Below are positions 1 to 5,480 of a stretch of 5,811 nt of DNA, piece by piece. Position numbers and translations under genes: made by a program. Under the pieces are notes generated by a model. It did no database searches, was not told the DNA's origin, and saw nothing but the letters and a program-made list of their open reading frames with translations. Numbering within the stretch: the first letter of the stretch is position 1; each line of letters begins with the position of its first letter. The DNA lies in contig JAISFK010000173.1 in the NCBI GenBank assembly GCA_031263625.1, forward strand, positions 1-5,811, given 5' to 3'. This DNA comes from Clostridiales bacterium (lineage in GTDB: Bacteria > Bacillota > Clostridia > WRLR01).

Positions 1-12
1 ATTCGATTTTCC

Positions 13-42
13 CGTCATTTGGGGGCTTGTCCCGGAATCCAT
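13..42. repeat. Degenerate GTCATT...GGAATCCAT palindrome-like element
   Basis: The stretch CGTCATTT-GGGGGCTTGTCCC-GGAATCCAT looks like a decayed copy of the short dispersed palindromes (GTCATTCC...GGAATCCA type) found in many bacterial genomes. Only the central GGG/CCC core still pairs; the flanking arms carry mismatches. It lies just downstream of the toxin stop codon on the minus strand, where a terminator would be expected, but no U-tract follows. Family membership is inferred from resemblance only. Confidence 0.25.
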
Positions 43-48
43 GGCACA

Positions 49-366
49 TTATAACAGCCAGCCGAAATCTTGGCGGCAGTCCACGACAGCGGCCACATAG
101 ACCGTATCGTCGTGAATCTCAAACAATGCCATGTGATATTTTCCAAAAAGCGACTTTCGGTATTTCTGAAATGGCATCATGCCATGCACCAGCCAAGGGC
201 AGCGCTCTGGCATCCGCGAAAGCTCGCCGGTTTTCTGAACGAACTCATCAATGAGCCGTTCGGCGGCACCTGCGCTGACATTCGCTAGAAACCGCGCGTG
301 CTCGATCATTTGCGTCCACGCGGCGTCCGTAATTTTGACCGCATAAACCTTATCATCATTTGGCAT
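49..366 (-). CDS. RelE/ParE-family type II toxin
   Basis: A 105-residue protein with the size and layout of RelE/ParE toxins, which act as ribosome-dependent mRNA interferases (RelE type) or gyrase poisons (ParE type). Residues 13-52 are predicted helical. A strand-rich C-terminal half follows, with YRKSLFGKYHMALFEI (69-84), TVYVAAVV (88-95) and CRQD (97-100). Conserved basic residues in this region (R70, K71, R98) are the likely functional ones. A longer upstream reading exists, but it would sit entirely inside the antitoxin gene and is low-complexity Arg-rich. The ATG at 366-364 is chosen because GGAGG lies six bases before it (373-377). The start overlaps the end of the antitoxin gene by 11 nt, so translation is probably coupled. 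The sequence alone does not settle whether the target is mRNA or gyrase; the YefM-like partner favours the RelE/YoeB side. Confidence 0.85.
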   Translation of the reverse strand: MPNDDKVYAVKITDAAWTQMIEHARFLANVSAGAAERLIDEFVQKTGELSRMPERCPWLVHGMMPFQKYRKSLFGKYHMALFEIHDDTVYVAAVVDCRQDFGWLL

Positions 367-634
367 CCGCAGCCTCCGCGACAGCGCGGCGCATTGCCTC
401 CGCCGTTTCCTCCACCGTATGGACGCGCCCGCTTCGGATATCCGCCTCTGACTGCAACAGCGTTTCGCGCAACTGGAACATGCTCTCCCGGCGCGCAAAG
501 GTTTCCAAATCCATCACAACGAGATCCCCCTCGCCATTTTTAGTCAGGTAAACGGGCTCTTTTGTGCGCTTGCACAGCGCGGATATCTCATTGTAATTTT
601 TGCGTATGGCCGCCGACGGCTTTATATTCATCAT
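356..634 (-). CDS. Phd/YefM-family antitoxin
   Basis: A 92-residue antitoxin preceding its toxin in the same operon. Residues 3-49 match the Phd/YefM DNA-binding fold: an opening IKPSAAIRKNYNEIS, a central EPVYLTKNGEGDLVVM, then DLETF. Residues 50-92 form a charged helical tail of the type that becomes ordered on binding and neutralises the toxin (RETLLQSEADIRSGRVHTVEE). An in-frame opening up to 676 exists, but the first ATG of the ATGATG pair at 634 is preferred because AAGGAG sits nine bases upstream. An ATG directly abutting that AAGGAG is too close to be used. In this family the antitoxin, alone or with toxin, represses its own promoter; a matching palindrome lies over the -10 box at 682-691. 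The toxin gene overlaps the last 11 nt. Confidence 0.88.
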   Translation of the reverse strand: MMNIKPSAAIRKNYNEISALCKRTKEPVYLTKNGEGDLVVMDLETFARRESMFQLRETLLQSEADIRSGRVHTVEETAEAMRRAVAEAADAK

Positions 635-643
635 CGTGAGCAT

Positions 644-649
644 CTCCTT
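644..649 (-). promoter_or_regulatory. Ribosome binding site of antitoxin gene
   Basis: Minus-strand AAGGAG lies nine bases before the ATGATG start pair. It decides the antitoxin start at 634 over the longer in-frame opening that begins at 676. Confidence 0.7.
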
Positions 650-681
650 AGATAGCGGCAAAATATCCTTTTGCAATTCTT

Positions 682-691
682 ATTGTACAAT
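682..691. promoter_or_regulatory. Candidate antitoxin operator (TGTACA palindrome)
   Basis: ATTGTACAAT is a perfect 10-bp palindrome covering the -10 box. Its centre, TGTACA, is the core reported for the YefM-YoeB operator in Escherichia coli. A near-match, TGTAAA, lies in the -35 box at 705-710, 21 bp away centre to centre (two helical turns). Assignment as operator is inference from motif, position and the partner family. Confidence 0.55.
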
Positions 692-710
692 CGGCTCGGC
701 GTTTTGTAAA
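682..710 (-). promoter_or_regulatory. Promoter of the toxin-antitoxin operon
   Basis: On the minus strand, TTTACA (705-710) and TACAAT (682-687) each match five of six consensus bases and are separated by exactly 17 bp. The predicted transcript starts around 675, leaving a leader of about 40 nt before the antitoxin ATG. The operon can therefore be transcribed independently of the large lipoprotein gene upstream on the same strand. Confidence 0.72.
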
Positions 711-718
711 GGCGCGAA

Positions 719-765
719 AGCCCGCGCGGGCGGCGCGCATGCTCGCATGCTCGCCCGCGCGGGCT
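719..765. repeat. GC-rich inverted repeat with 14-bp perfect arms
   Basis: The arms AGCCCGCGCGGGCG (719-732) and CGCCCGCGCGGGCT (752-765) are exact reverse complements around a 19-nt loop. The loop contains GCATGC twice. Each arm holds the self-complementary CCCGCGCGGG, so cruciform or alternative pairings are possible. It sits between the lipoprotein gene and the toxin-antitoxin promoter. Read on the minus strand it is followed only by TTT, so it could be a weak terminator or transcription insulator, but it is not a canonical intrinsic terminator. Confidence 0.6.
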
Positions 766-767
766 CC

Positions 768-890
768 GTCATTTGGCTGTCACTTGGCTATCGCTTGGCC
801 CATTTGGCCCATCTGGCTGTCACTTGGCTGTCACTTGGCTGTCACTTGGCCGTCATTTGGCTGCCGCTTGGCCCATTGGGCCGTCATTTC
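768..890. repeat. Tandem array of 11-bp (and 9-bp) units, consensus GTCACTTGGCT
   Basis: The plus strand reads as about eleven consecutive units plus a partial one. Eight are 11 bp (768-778, 779-789, 790-800, 819-829, 830-840, 841-851, 852-862, 863-873) and three are 9 bp (801-809, 810-818, 874-882). The partial last unit is at 883-890. Three consecutive units at 819-851 are identical except for the final base. Units vary at GTCAT/GTCAC and GGCT/GGCC. The 9-bp unit at 874-882 helps form the small palindrome GGCCC-ATT-GGGCC (870-882). The lipoprotein stop codon (884-886) lies inside the last unit. Unit length is not a multiple of three and no coding use is apparent. Confidence 0.85.
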
Positions 891-3800
891 ACGGCGACGC
901 GGCCCGTTTCCTTCACCGTGGCGATGTCGCTGGCCGTTATCGTCCCCTGCGACAGCGCGTACAGCGTGTCGCGGATGTACAGCAGCCGCTCTATCGCGCT
1001 GTCCTGCTCGCCGTACCAGTAGGAGCCGGCCTTTTTGTACTCGTCCTCCGAAATGTGCGTGATCCGGCCCTTGAGCGAGAAGCCGCCCTCCAGCGTCAGG
1101 CTGTACACATACGCGCCCTGGAACTCGAACTGCCCGTACTGCAGCGAGTCCTGCTTGTAGTCGCCGGTCTTCTCGCTCTCCGGCACGGTCATGACGGTCA
1201 CGGGGAACGCCAGCAGCCCGCGCTCGCGCGAAAACAGCAGCGCCTTGTGGTTGTGGAGCAGTGGGGATTCCGTCCCCCTGTCGCCTATGGACGTCTTGAA
1301 CAGCTCTTTGGGGCTGGACACGTCCGTCACGTCGAACAGCGCTATCTTCATGCCCTGGTAGTACGCGCTCACGCTCTGCCCGCCGTCCCAGCTGTTCGCG
1401 TACTCCACCGTGTCCTTGCCGAAGCCGATGAGGTGGTTTTCGTCATACGGGTGCAGATAGTCGCTGTAGCCGGGGATTTTCAGCGAGCCGAGCACGGCCG
1501 GCTTTTTCGGGTCGCTCAGGTCGATGGCGAACAGCGGGTCCACGGTCTTGAACGTCACCACATACGCCCGGTCGCCCATGAAGCGCACGGAGTATATCTG
1601 CTCGCCCGGCGCCAGCCCCTCCAGGCGGCCCGCGACGCCGAGATCCCCGTCCAGCACGTACAGGTTGTTGCTGGACGAGCTGCGGCCGCTTTTGCCGTCG
1701 TATTCGTTGGACGTGGTGGCGATCCGGAAATAGTCGCCGCTCTGGTCCATCGAGAACTGGTTCAGGATTGTGCCGTTGACCTCGCCCATGCCGTCGTACT
1801 CGACGGCGCCGCCGTCCAGCCGGAACCGGTGCACGGCCGTCGTCGGGGAGCGGCCCCAGCCATAGCCATTGGCGGAGCTGTACGGGCTGTAGGCGTAGCC
1901 GTGGCCGTATTCCGTCGCCGCCAGATAGAGATAGTCGGCGCTCGCGTACACGTTGTCGCCTGAGGCGAGCACGGCCTGGACGCTCGCCGGCACGGACGCG
2001 TCCTTGACGTTCACGCCCGCCACCGCCATGTAGTTGCGGTAGGCGCGGCCGGGGAAGTAGTACGTGCGCCCGTAGCCCACGGGCGCAAACTCGCCGCTGG
2101 CCGAGCCGGCGGCAGGTGCCGCGCCCGCGAAGTCGCGGTATTCGACGGGCGGGATCTCGGCGTCGCCGTACCCGGCCCCGTCGTACCAGACGTATTCGTA
2201 AAAGGACTTGTTCGCGACGATGTACAGCGAGTCGCCGATCTTGCGCGACGTTTTGTAATAGCCGTCAAGCTCCGTCGTCCTGAGCAGCTTCGCGGCGGCC
2301 TTGTCGGATATGTCGTATGCCAGCGCCTTGACCGTCGAGCCGCGCTGCGGCGGGTACGGCATTATCACGTCCGAGCGGGCCGCGGCGGGCTCCGCCGCAG
2401 GGGCCGGCGCAGTCTCGACGGCTGCCGCGCCGGCGGCGACAGTGGAGGCGAACGCCGTCGTGAAGACCTGCAAGCCGTCAAGCGCCGGGCTGGCTGTCGC
2501 AGCTCTGGTTGCTGCCGCGCCGGCGGCCTGCCCGGCCGCAACGGGCGGCGAAAATCCGGCGGGCGCAGCCGGGTTTGTGACCGCGACGCTGTCATCCGCC
2601 GGACTGGTGGGCTGCTCGCCGGCAGTTGCCGGGACGGTGGTCGTCGCGCTGGCGGTAGCAGGGCTGGCGGTCTGCGCGGGCTCCACGGCCACCGCGCCCT
2701 CCGCGCCCGCCCAGCCGCGCACGGCGGCGCCGGCCGGCACGGCGGGGCTGGATCCGGCAAACGCGGGCCGCGCCCCGATCTGGCGGCCCGACGAGCCGAT
2801 CACGACGAGCGTGTCGCCGTCCACATACATTTCGATGGGGCTGAAGGCGTCGTCGTCCTCCCAGCTGATCCCGCCCGCGACTTTCATGCCGCTCGGCGGG
2901 TAGGCGTCCACGATGACCAGGCGCCTGCCGTTGATCTGGTAGATATACCTGCCGTCCGTTTTGACGATGTCGGATTCGTCCACGCCCTGAACCTGGACGT
3001 TCGTGGAGGAATACTCGTCCCCGGCGAGGCCACCCGCCTCGGCGCTGTCCTCCTCAGCCTCGGGGGCCGGCACCGGCGCGGACGCGGGCGCCGTTGCGGG
3101 CACGGCCGATTCCTGCGCGGCCCTCGAGGCGCCGCCCGCGCTTCCGGCGCCCGCATTGGAGTTTGCGGAGGAGTTCGCGGAGCCGGCATCCCCAGCCGCC
3201 CTCGCCGGGGCCTCGGCCGCGGCGGCAGTCTCCGGCTGCGCCATGGCCGGCGCGCCGGCTTCAGCCGCAAAATCCGCCTGGCCATCAAAGCTTCCGGCTA
3301 TGGCGTCCTCGACGACATCGTAATAGACTTCCCCGCCCCCCGCGTAGTAGCTCTTGTACGAGTCTTCCAGCTCAAGATAGTCCGCGTAGCTGAAATAGCC
3401 GTAGGTATTGTCGGCGGACGAGAGCACCGCGCTCAGCGTTTCGGCGTCCCCGACGGGGCGGGCGCCGGTCAGGCCGTTCCTCAGCCCGCGAATCTGCGCC
3501 CTGTCGCGCTCGGCGTCGAACAGCGCGCCGCCGTCGCTCACGGCAATGAGGCCGCCGCTGTAGAAAATGGATTTCCCCAGGGCCTCGGCGAGCTTCCTGA
3601 GCGGCACGTAAAGGGTTGTCTCGCCGCCGCCCACGGCGACGCCGTACTGCGCCGGCCGCAGATCGGCCAGCGCCTTGCCGCCGCTTTTTACGATCAGCCT
3701 GCCCTTGGCGTTCTGCTCGCCCTGCAGCTGGAAGGCGCTCTCCATGAACGCGAGCGGCACATACGTCACGCCGTCGATCAAGTACGGCGACAGCAACGGG

Positions 3801-4168
3801 CTGCCCGCCACGAGATCCGTCTCGGCGCCATGGACGATGGCCTTGGGGCTGCTCACCGTCAGTATGACGGCGCCGCCTATGTCAACGGGCTCCGGCGCGC
3901 CCGCAACGCCCACAGCGCCAGCGCCGCCCTGAGCGCCCGCAGCGGCGACATTGCCCTGCGCGGCTCCGGCGCTTTGCGCCTCGGCGCCGCCCTGCGCGGC
4001 GAGCCTGACGCCTGCGGGCTCGCCGCCGGCATGCGCGCCGGCGCCCCGCGCCTCATCCCCAAGCCCCGCTTCCGTCCGCGCCGCAGGCCCCGCCGCGCAC
4101 GCGCCAAAAGCGAGCGCCAGCGCCATGCACAGCGCCATAAGCCTGACTTTCATGCCTAAGTGTTTCAT
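884..4168 (-). CDS. Lipoprotein with copper-amine-oxidase-type N-domain and secreted beta-propeller (COG4880 type)
   Basis: A predicted 1094-residue exported lipoprotein. Residues 1-24 form a lipoprotein signal (Lys/Arg-containing start, hydrophobic core, lipobox FGAC with Cys24). Residues 25-97 are an Ala/Gly-rich spacer. Residues 98-213 resemble the copper amine oxidase N-terminal (stalk) domain, with paired VTYVPLAF (134-141) and LYVPLRKLAEALGKSIFY (186-203) motifs. Residues 296-386 are an Ala/Ser/Pro-rich linker. From 388 to the end is the beta-propeller family: NVQVQGVDESDIVKTDGRYIYQI (split here as NVQVQGVDESD, 390-400, then IVKTDGRYIYQI, 401-412), LDGYYKTSRKIGDSLYIVAN (634-653), YSVRFMGDRAYVVTF (859-873) and FAIDLSDPKKPAVLGSLKIPG (split as FAIDLSDPKKP, 880-890, then AVLGSLKIPG, 891-900). 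The propeller holds a long Ala/Pro/Thr-rich insert at about 462-607. An in-frame start at 4216 exists, but the ATG at 4168 has a GGAAGG-like site about ten bases upstream and directly opens the signal peptide. Molecular function is unknown; a cell-surface role is inferred. I could not identify a convincing promoter. Confidence 0.88.
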   Translation of the reverse strand: MKHLGMKVRLMALCMALALAFGACAAGPAARTEAGLGDEARGAGAHAGGEPAGVRLAAQGGAEAQSAGAAQGNVAAAGAQGGAGAVGVAGAPEPVDIGGAVILTVSSPKAIVHGAETDLVAGSPLLSPYLIDGVTYVPLAFMESAFQLQGEQNAKGRLIVKSGGKALADLRPAQYGVAVGGGETTLYVPLRKLAEALGKSIFYSGGLIAVSDGGALFDAERDRAQIRGLRNGLTGARPVGDAETLSAVLSSADNTYGYFSYADYLELEDSYKSYYAGGGEVYYDVVEDAIAGSFDGQADFAAEAGAPAMAQPETAAAAEAPARAAGDAGSANSSANSNAGAGSAGGASRAAQESAVPATAPASAPVPAPEAEEDSAEAGGLAGDEYSSTNVQVQGVDESDIVKTDGRYIYQINGRRLVIVDAYPPSGMKVAGGISWEDDDAFSPIEMYVDGDTLVVIGSSGRQIGARPAFAGSSPAVPAGAAVRGWAGAEGAVAVEPAQTASPATASATTTVPATAGEQPTSPADDSVAVTNPAAPAGFSPPVAAGQAAGAAATRAATASPALDGLQVFTTAFASTVAAGAAAVETAPAPAAEPAAARSDVIMPYPPQRGSTVKALAYDISDKAAAKLLRTTELDGYYKTSRKIGDSLYIVANKSFYEYVWYDGAGYGDAEIPPVEYRDFAGAAPAAGSASGEFAPVGYGRTYYFPGRAYRNYMAVAGVNVKDASVPASVQAVLASGDNVYASADYLYLAATEYGHGYAYSPYSSANGYGWGRSPTTAVHRFRLDGGAVEYDGMGEVNGTILNQFSMDQSGDYFRIATTSNEYDGKSGRSSSSNNLYVLDGDLGVAGRLEGLAPGEQIYSVRFMGDRAYVVTFKTVDPLFAIDLSDPKKPAVLGSLKIPGYSDYLHPYDENHLIGFGKDTVEYANSWDGGQSVSAYYQGMKIALFDVTDVSSPKELFKTSIGDRGTESPLLHNHKALLFSRERGLLAFPVTVMTVPESEKTGDYKQDSLQYGQFEFQGAYVYSLTLEGGFSLKGRITHISEDEYKKAGSYWYGEQDSAIERLLYIRDTLYALSQGTITASDIATVKETGRVAVK
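2348..2785 (-). other. Low-complexity Ala/Pro/Thr insert within the beta-propeller
   Basis: This encodes residues about 462-607 of the lipoprotein, rich in Ala, Pro, Thr, Ser and Val. It falls between MYVDGDTLVVIGSS and TVKALAYDISDK, which in the propeller family are normally separated by a much shorter stretch. It is probably an extended surface loop or disordered tether. The reading frame stays open, and the flanking propeller strands look intact, so this is not a frameshift. Confidence 0.6.
3011..3283 (-). other. Low-complexity Ala/Ser/Pro linker between N-domain and propeller
   Basis: This encodes residues about 296-386, dominated by Ala, Gly, Ser, Pro and Glu, with SANSSANSNAGAGSAGGAS at 330-348 and an alternating Ala-Pro stretch at about 358-369. 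It separates the stalk-like domain from the propeller start at NVQVQGVDESD. It is likely a flexible or wall-spanning spacer; this role is inferred. Confidence 0.6.
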
Positions 4169-4353
4169 CTCTGCGTCCCTTCCTTTCCAATTCGAAATAT
4201 CCAATATCCGTATCAAAAATCGCCTATATGCCGTTAGACAGCGCCCCCGAAAAAAAGTTCCAGCAAAAAAATCCGCGCGCTATATGCGCTTTTCATGCAC
4301 GGCGCCCTCAAATTTTTGAATTTGGATTGACGAAATTGCGCATATGAGATAGG

Positions 4354-4448
4354 ATAAATGAGTAGCGCTGATGGGTAGGTAATATTGATGGGTGCCATTG
4401 ATGAGTAGCGCTGATGGGTAATATTGATGGGTAGCATTGAAATGCAGC
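4354..4448. repeat. Seven-unit tandem array of about 13 bp, consensus ATTGATGGGTAGC
   Basis: Contiguous units are ATAAATGAGTAGC (4354-4366), a 17-bp variant (4367-4383, carrying an extra GGTA), ATTGATGGGTGCC (4384-4396), ATTGATGAGTAGC (4397-4409), GCTGATGGGTAAT (4410-4422), ATTGATGGGTAGC (4423-4435) and a decayed ATTGAAATGCAGC (4436-4448). Three units make a higher-order period of about 39 bp: the GAGTAGC, GCTGATGGGTA and ATTGATGGGT unit types recur in the same order. The array ends one base before the candidate -35 box, so a role as a regulatory protein-binding array is plausible but unproven. Confidence 0.8.
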
Positions 4449-4477
4449 TTGTTCAATAACGGCAGTTCGCTTATTAT
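4449..4477 (+). promoter_or_regulatory. Candidate promoter of the two-repeat secreted protein gene
   Basis: TTGTTC (4449-4454) and TATTAT (4472-4477) are separated by 17 bp. The -10 matches five of six consensus bases; the -35 matches only TTG. The weak -35 directly abuts the 13-bp repeat array, which would suit activator-dependent transcription. An overlapping TATGAT (4477-4482) is an alternative -10 without a matching -35. Confidence 0.45.
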
Positions 4478-4517
4478 ATGATGTGATTATGATTGTTGGG
4501 GAGTGCGGTGAATATAA

Positions 4518-5372
4518 ATGGATAGAATAAAACTATTGCCGATGGCGGTCGCTTTGGGGCTGGCGCTTGCCCCTTTAACCGCTTTTAGCTCGCAAAGAAA
4601 AATGCCGGAGCCTTTGAGCGAGTTTATGCTGCAGCAGGCCATTGAGGACGAGCTTGTCGGCTCTGCGTTGCCCCCGTCGCTCGTTGACGCCTATGGCGAC
4701 GGCGAAGCCTTGATTGTCGGCGCCGTGGAGTTTGCCAAAGCGGTCACGCTGGAAAGCAGCGGCGGCAAGCATGTAATTGCGGGCGTCGCATACCTCAAGG
4801 AAGAGGCATACAATAACTGCTTTGTCGCGGATTTTTACGCCGAGCGCAACGCGGGCGCGGCGAACGCCGGCAAGCTGGAGCGCCTGGAAATCAGGAGCCT
4901 CGCGCACCTGCTGCCGTCAGACGGGCAGGCGTACAGCACTGTCGTCGGCGATCCGCTCAACATTGGCACTGCGGGCAGGCACGACGTTTTTGGCGGCTTT
5001 CCGTCGAACGCGGGCCAAGAGCTGGATTTGGTCGCCGCTTCAGATTTTGAGGACATCCTTGGGGAAGAATTTCAGGGGCGGCAAATACCGGACGAATTGC
5101 TGCATAAAGTCTGCAACGAAGACGTTTTTGCCGTCGGCAGCGTTGACTTCGTGAACGTCATTTCATTGGAGAAGTGCGCGGGCTCGTACAAAATCGCGGG
5201 CGTCGTCCAGTTCGCGGAGAGCAGCTACGGCACAAAGAACAGCGCGATATTCTCCGCGACAGGCAGCCTGCAAGGCGATGCCGTCGCATCCATAAGCATG
5301 GATTCGCTGTATGCCATTATACCCGCAAATCTCAGGAATTCAACCCGCGCGGCGCCGCGCACTCCTCGTTGA
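4518..5372 (+). CDS. Secreted protein of unknown function with two internal repeats
   Basis: A 284-residue protein I do not recognise. Residues 1-24 form a Sec signal peptide (MDRIK, then a hydrophobic stretch) with likely cleavage after AFS (22-24). The mature part contains two copies of a roughly 80-residue module, at 51-133 and 190-269. Aligned anchors are LPPSL/IPDEL, VGAVEFAKAVTLE/VGSVDFVNVISLE, HVIAGVAYLKEEAYNN/YKIAGVVQFAESSYGT and the closing SLAHLLP/SLYAIIP. A 56-residue linker joins them. Cysteines occur at 101, 199 and 220. The ATG at 4518 has a weak GGTG at 4507-4510, with a stronger GGGGAG farther away at 4498-4503; an upstream in-frame GTG is blocked by a TGA. The last 15 or so residues (ANLRNSTRAAPRTPR) are unlike the modules and are read antisense through a serpin-like remnant, so the native C-terminus may have been lost. 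An extracellular role is inferred from the signal peptide only. Confidence 0.78.
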   Translation: MDRIKLLPMAVALGLALAPLTAFSSQRKMPEPLSEFMLQQAIEDELVGSALPPSLVDAYGDGEALIVGAVEFAKAVTLESSGGKHVIAGVAYLKEEAYNNCFVADFYAERNAGAANAGKLERLEIRSLAHLLPSDGQAYSTVVGDPLNIGTAGRHDVFGGFPSNAGQELDLVAASDFEDILGEEFQGRQIPDELLHKVCNEDVFAVGSVDFVNVISLEKCAGSYKIAGVVQFAESSYGTKNSAIFSATGSLQGDAVASISMDSLYAIIPANLRNSTRAAPRTPR

Positions 5373-5475
5373 AGCCGCCCGCCCACTGCGCTTTGAAGTA
5401 GAGGGCGCTCGCAAGATACGACAGCGCGTCAGCGAGCAGACTGTCCATAAGGCCAATGAACGTCGCGTCAGGCTT
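5332..5475 (-). pseudogene. Serpin-like coding remnant
   Basis: The minus-strand frame encodes 47 residues, from KPDATFIGLMDSLLADA through LSYLASALYFKAQWAGGF to a TGA at 5334-5332. The core ALYFKAQWAGGF closely resembles the conserved serpin motif (N-A-[IVL]-Y-F-K-x-x-W-x-x-x-F), in which the Trp and Phe lie in the shutter region of serine protease inhibitors. The preceding hydrophobic LADALSYLASALYF also fits. Only this short segment is present: the N-terminal portion and the whole C-terminal part with the reactive centre loop are missing, and no start with a ribosome site is visible. Upstream on the minus strand the frame becomes low-complexity. It overlaps the 3' end of the two-repeat protein gene. 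A chance antisense open frame in GC-rich DNA is the alternative. Confidence 0.5.
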
Positions 5476-5480
5476 GGAGC

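Larger units (their letters stand above)
4169..4517. other. AT-rich divergent intergenic region
   Basis: A 349-bp gap between the divergently oriented lipoprotein and two-repeat-protein genes, clearly richer in A+T than the genes on either side. It holds poly-A tracts (4250-4256, 4265-4271), a small hairpin-like CAAATT-TTTG-AATTTG (4309-4324), the repeat array at 4354-4448 and a candidate plus-strand promoter at 4449-4477. An open minus-strand reading at 4234-4437 has no Shine-Dalgarno site and is made partly of the repeat array, so no gene is called. Confidence 0.7.

Noticed and set aside
367..498. N-terminal extension of the toxin
   Set aside because: The extra 44 residues are Arg/Cys/Ala-rich and read out of frame through the antitoxin gene. 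The ATG at 366 has a proper GGAGG site and gives the family's normal length.
768..890. CRISPR array
   Set aside because: Units of 9-11 bp are contiguous with no unique spacers, and no cas gene is present.
773..1963. Long plus-strand open reading of 396 codons
   Set aside because: It lies antisense to the lipoprotein's beta-propeller, begins in the tandem repeat array, is Val/Arg/Ala/His-rich, and has no ribosome site. It is a GC-rich shadow frame.
2301..2903. Plus-strand open reading of 200 codons, rich in Ala/Val/Gly
   Set aside because: It mirrors the Ala/Pro insert of the lipoprotein. Low-complexity GC-rich codons stay open on both strands, and there is no start signal or recognisable domain.
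4234..4437. Minus-strand open reading of 67 codons with a repeated Pro-Ile-Asn-Ile-Thr motif
   Set aside because: The peptide repeat simply reflects the 39-bp DNA period of the repeat array. No Shine-Dalgarno site precedes the ATG, and it runs into the upstream region of the lipoprotein gene.
4354..4448. Iterons of a replication origin
   Set aside because: The 13-bp units have an iteron-like size, but no replication initiator gene or DnaA box was recognised nearby, and the array abuts a promoter instead.
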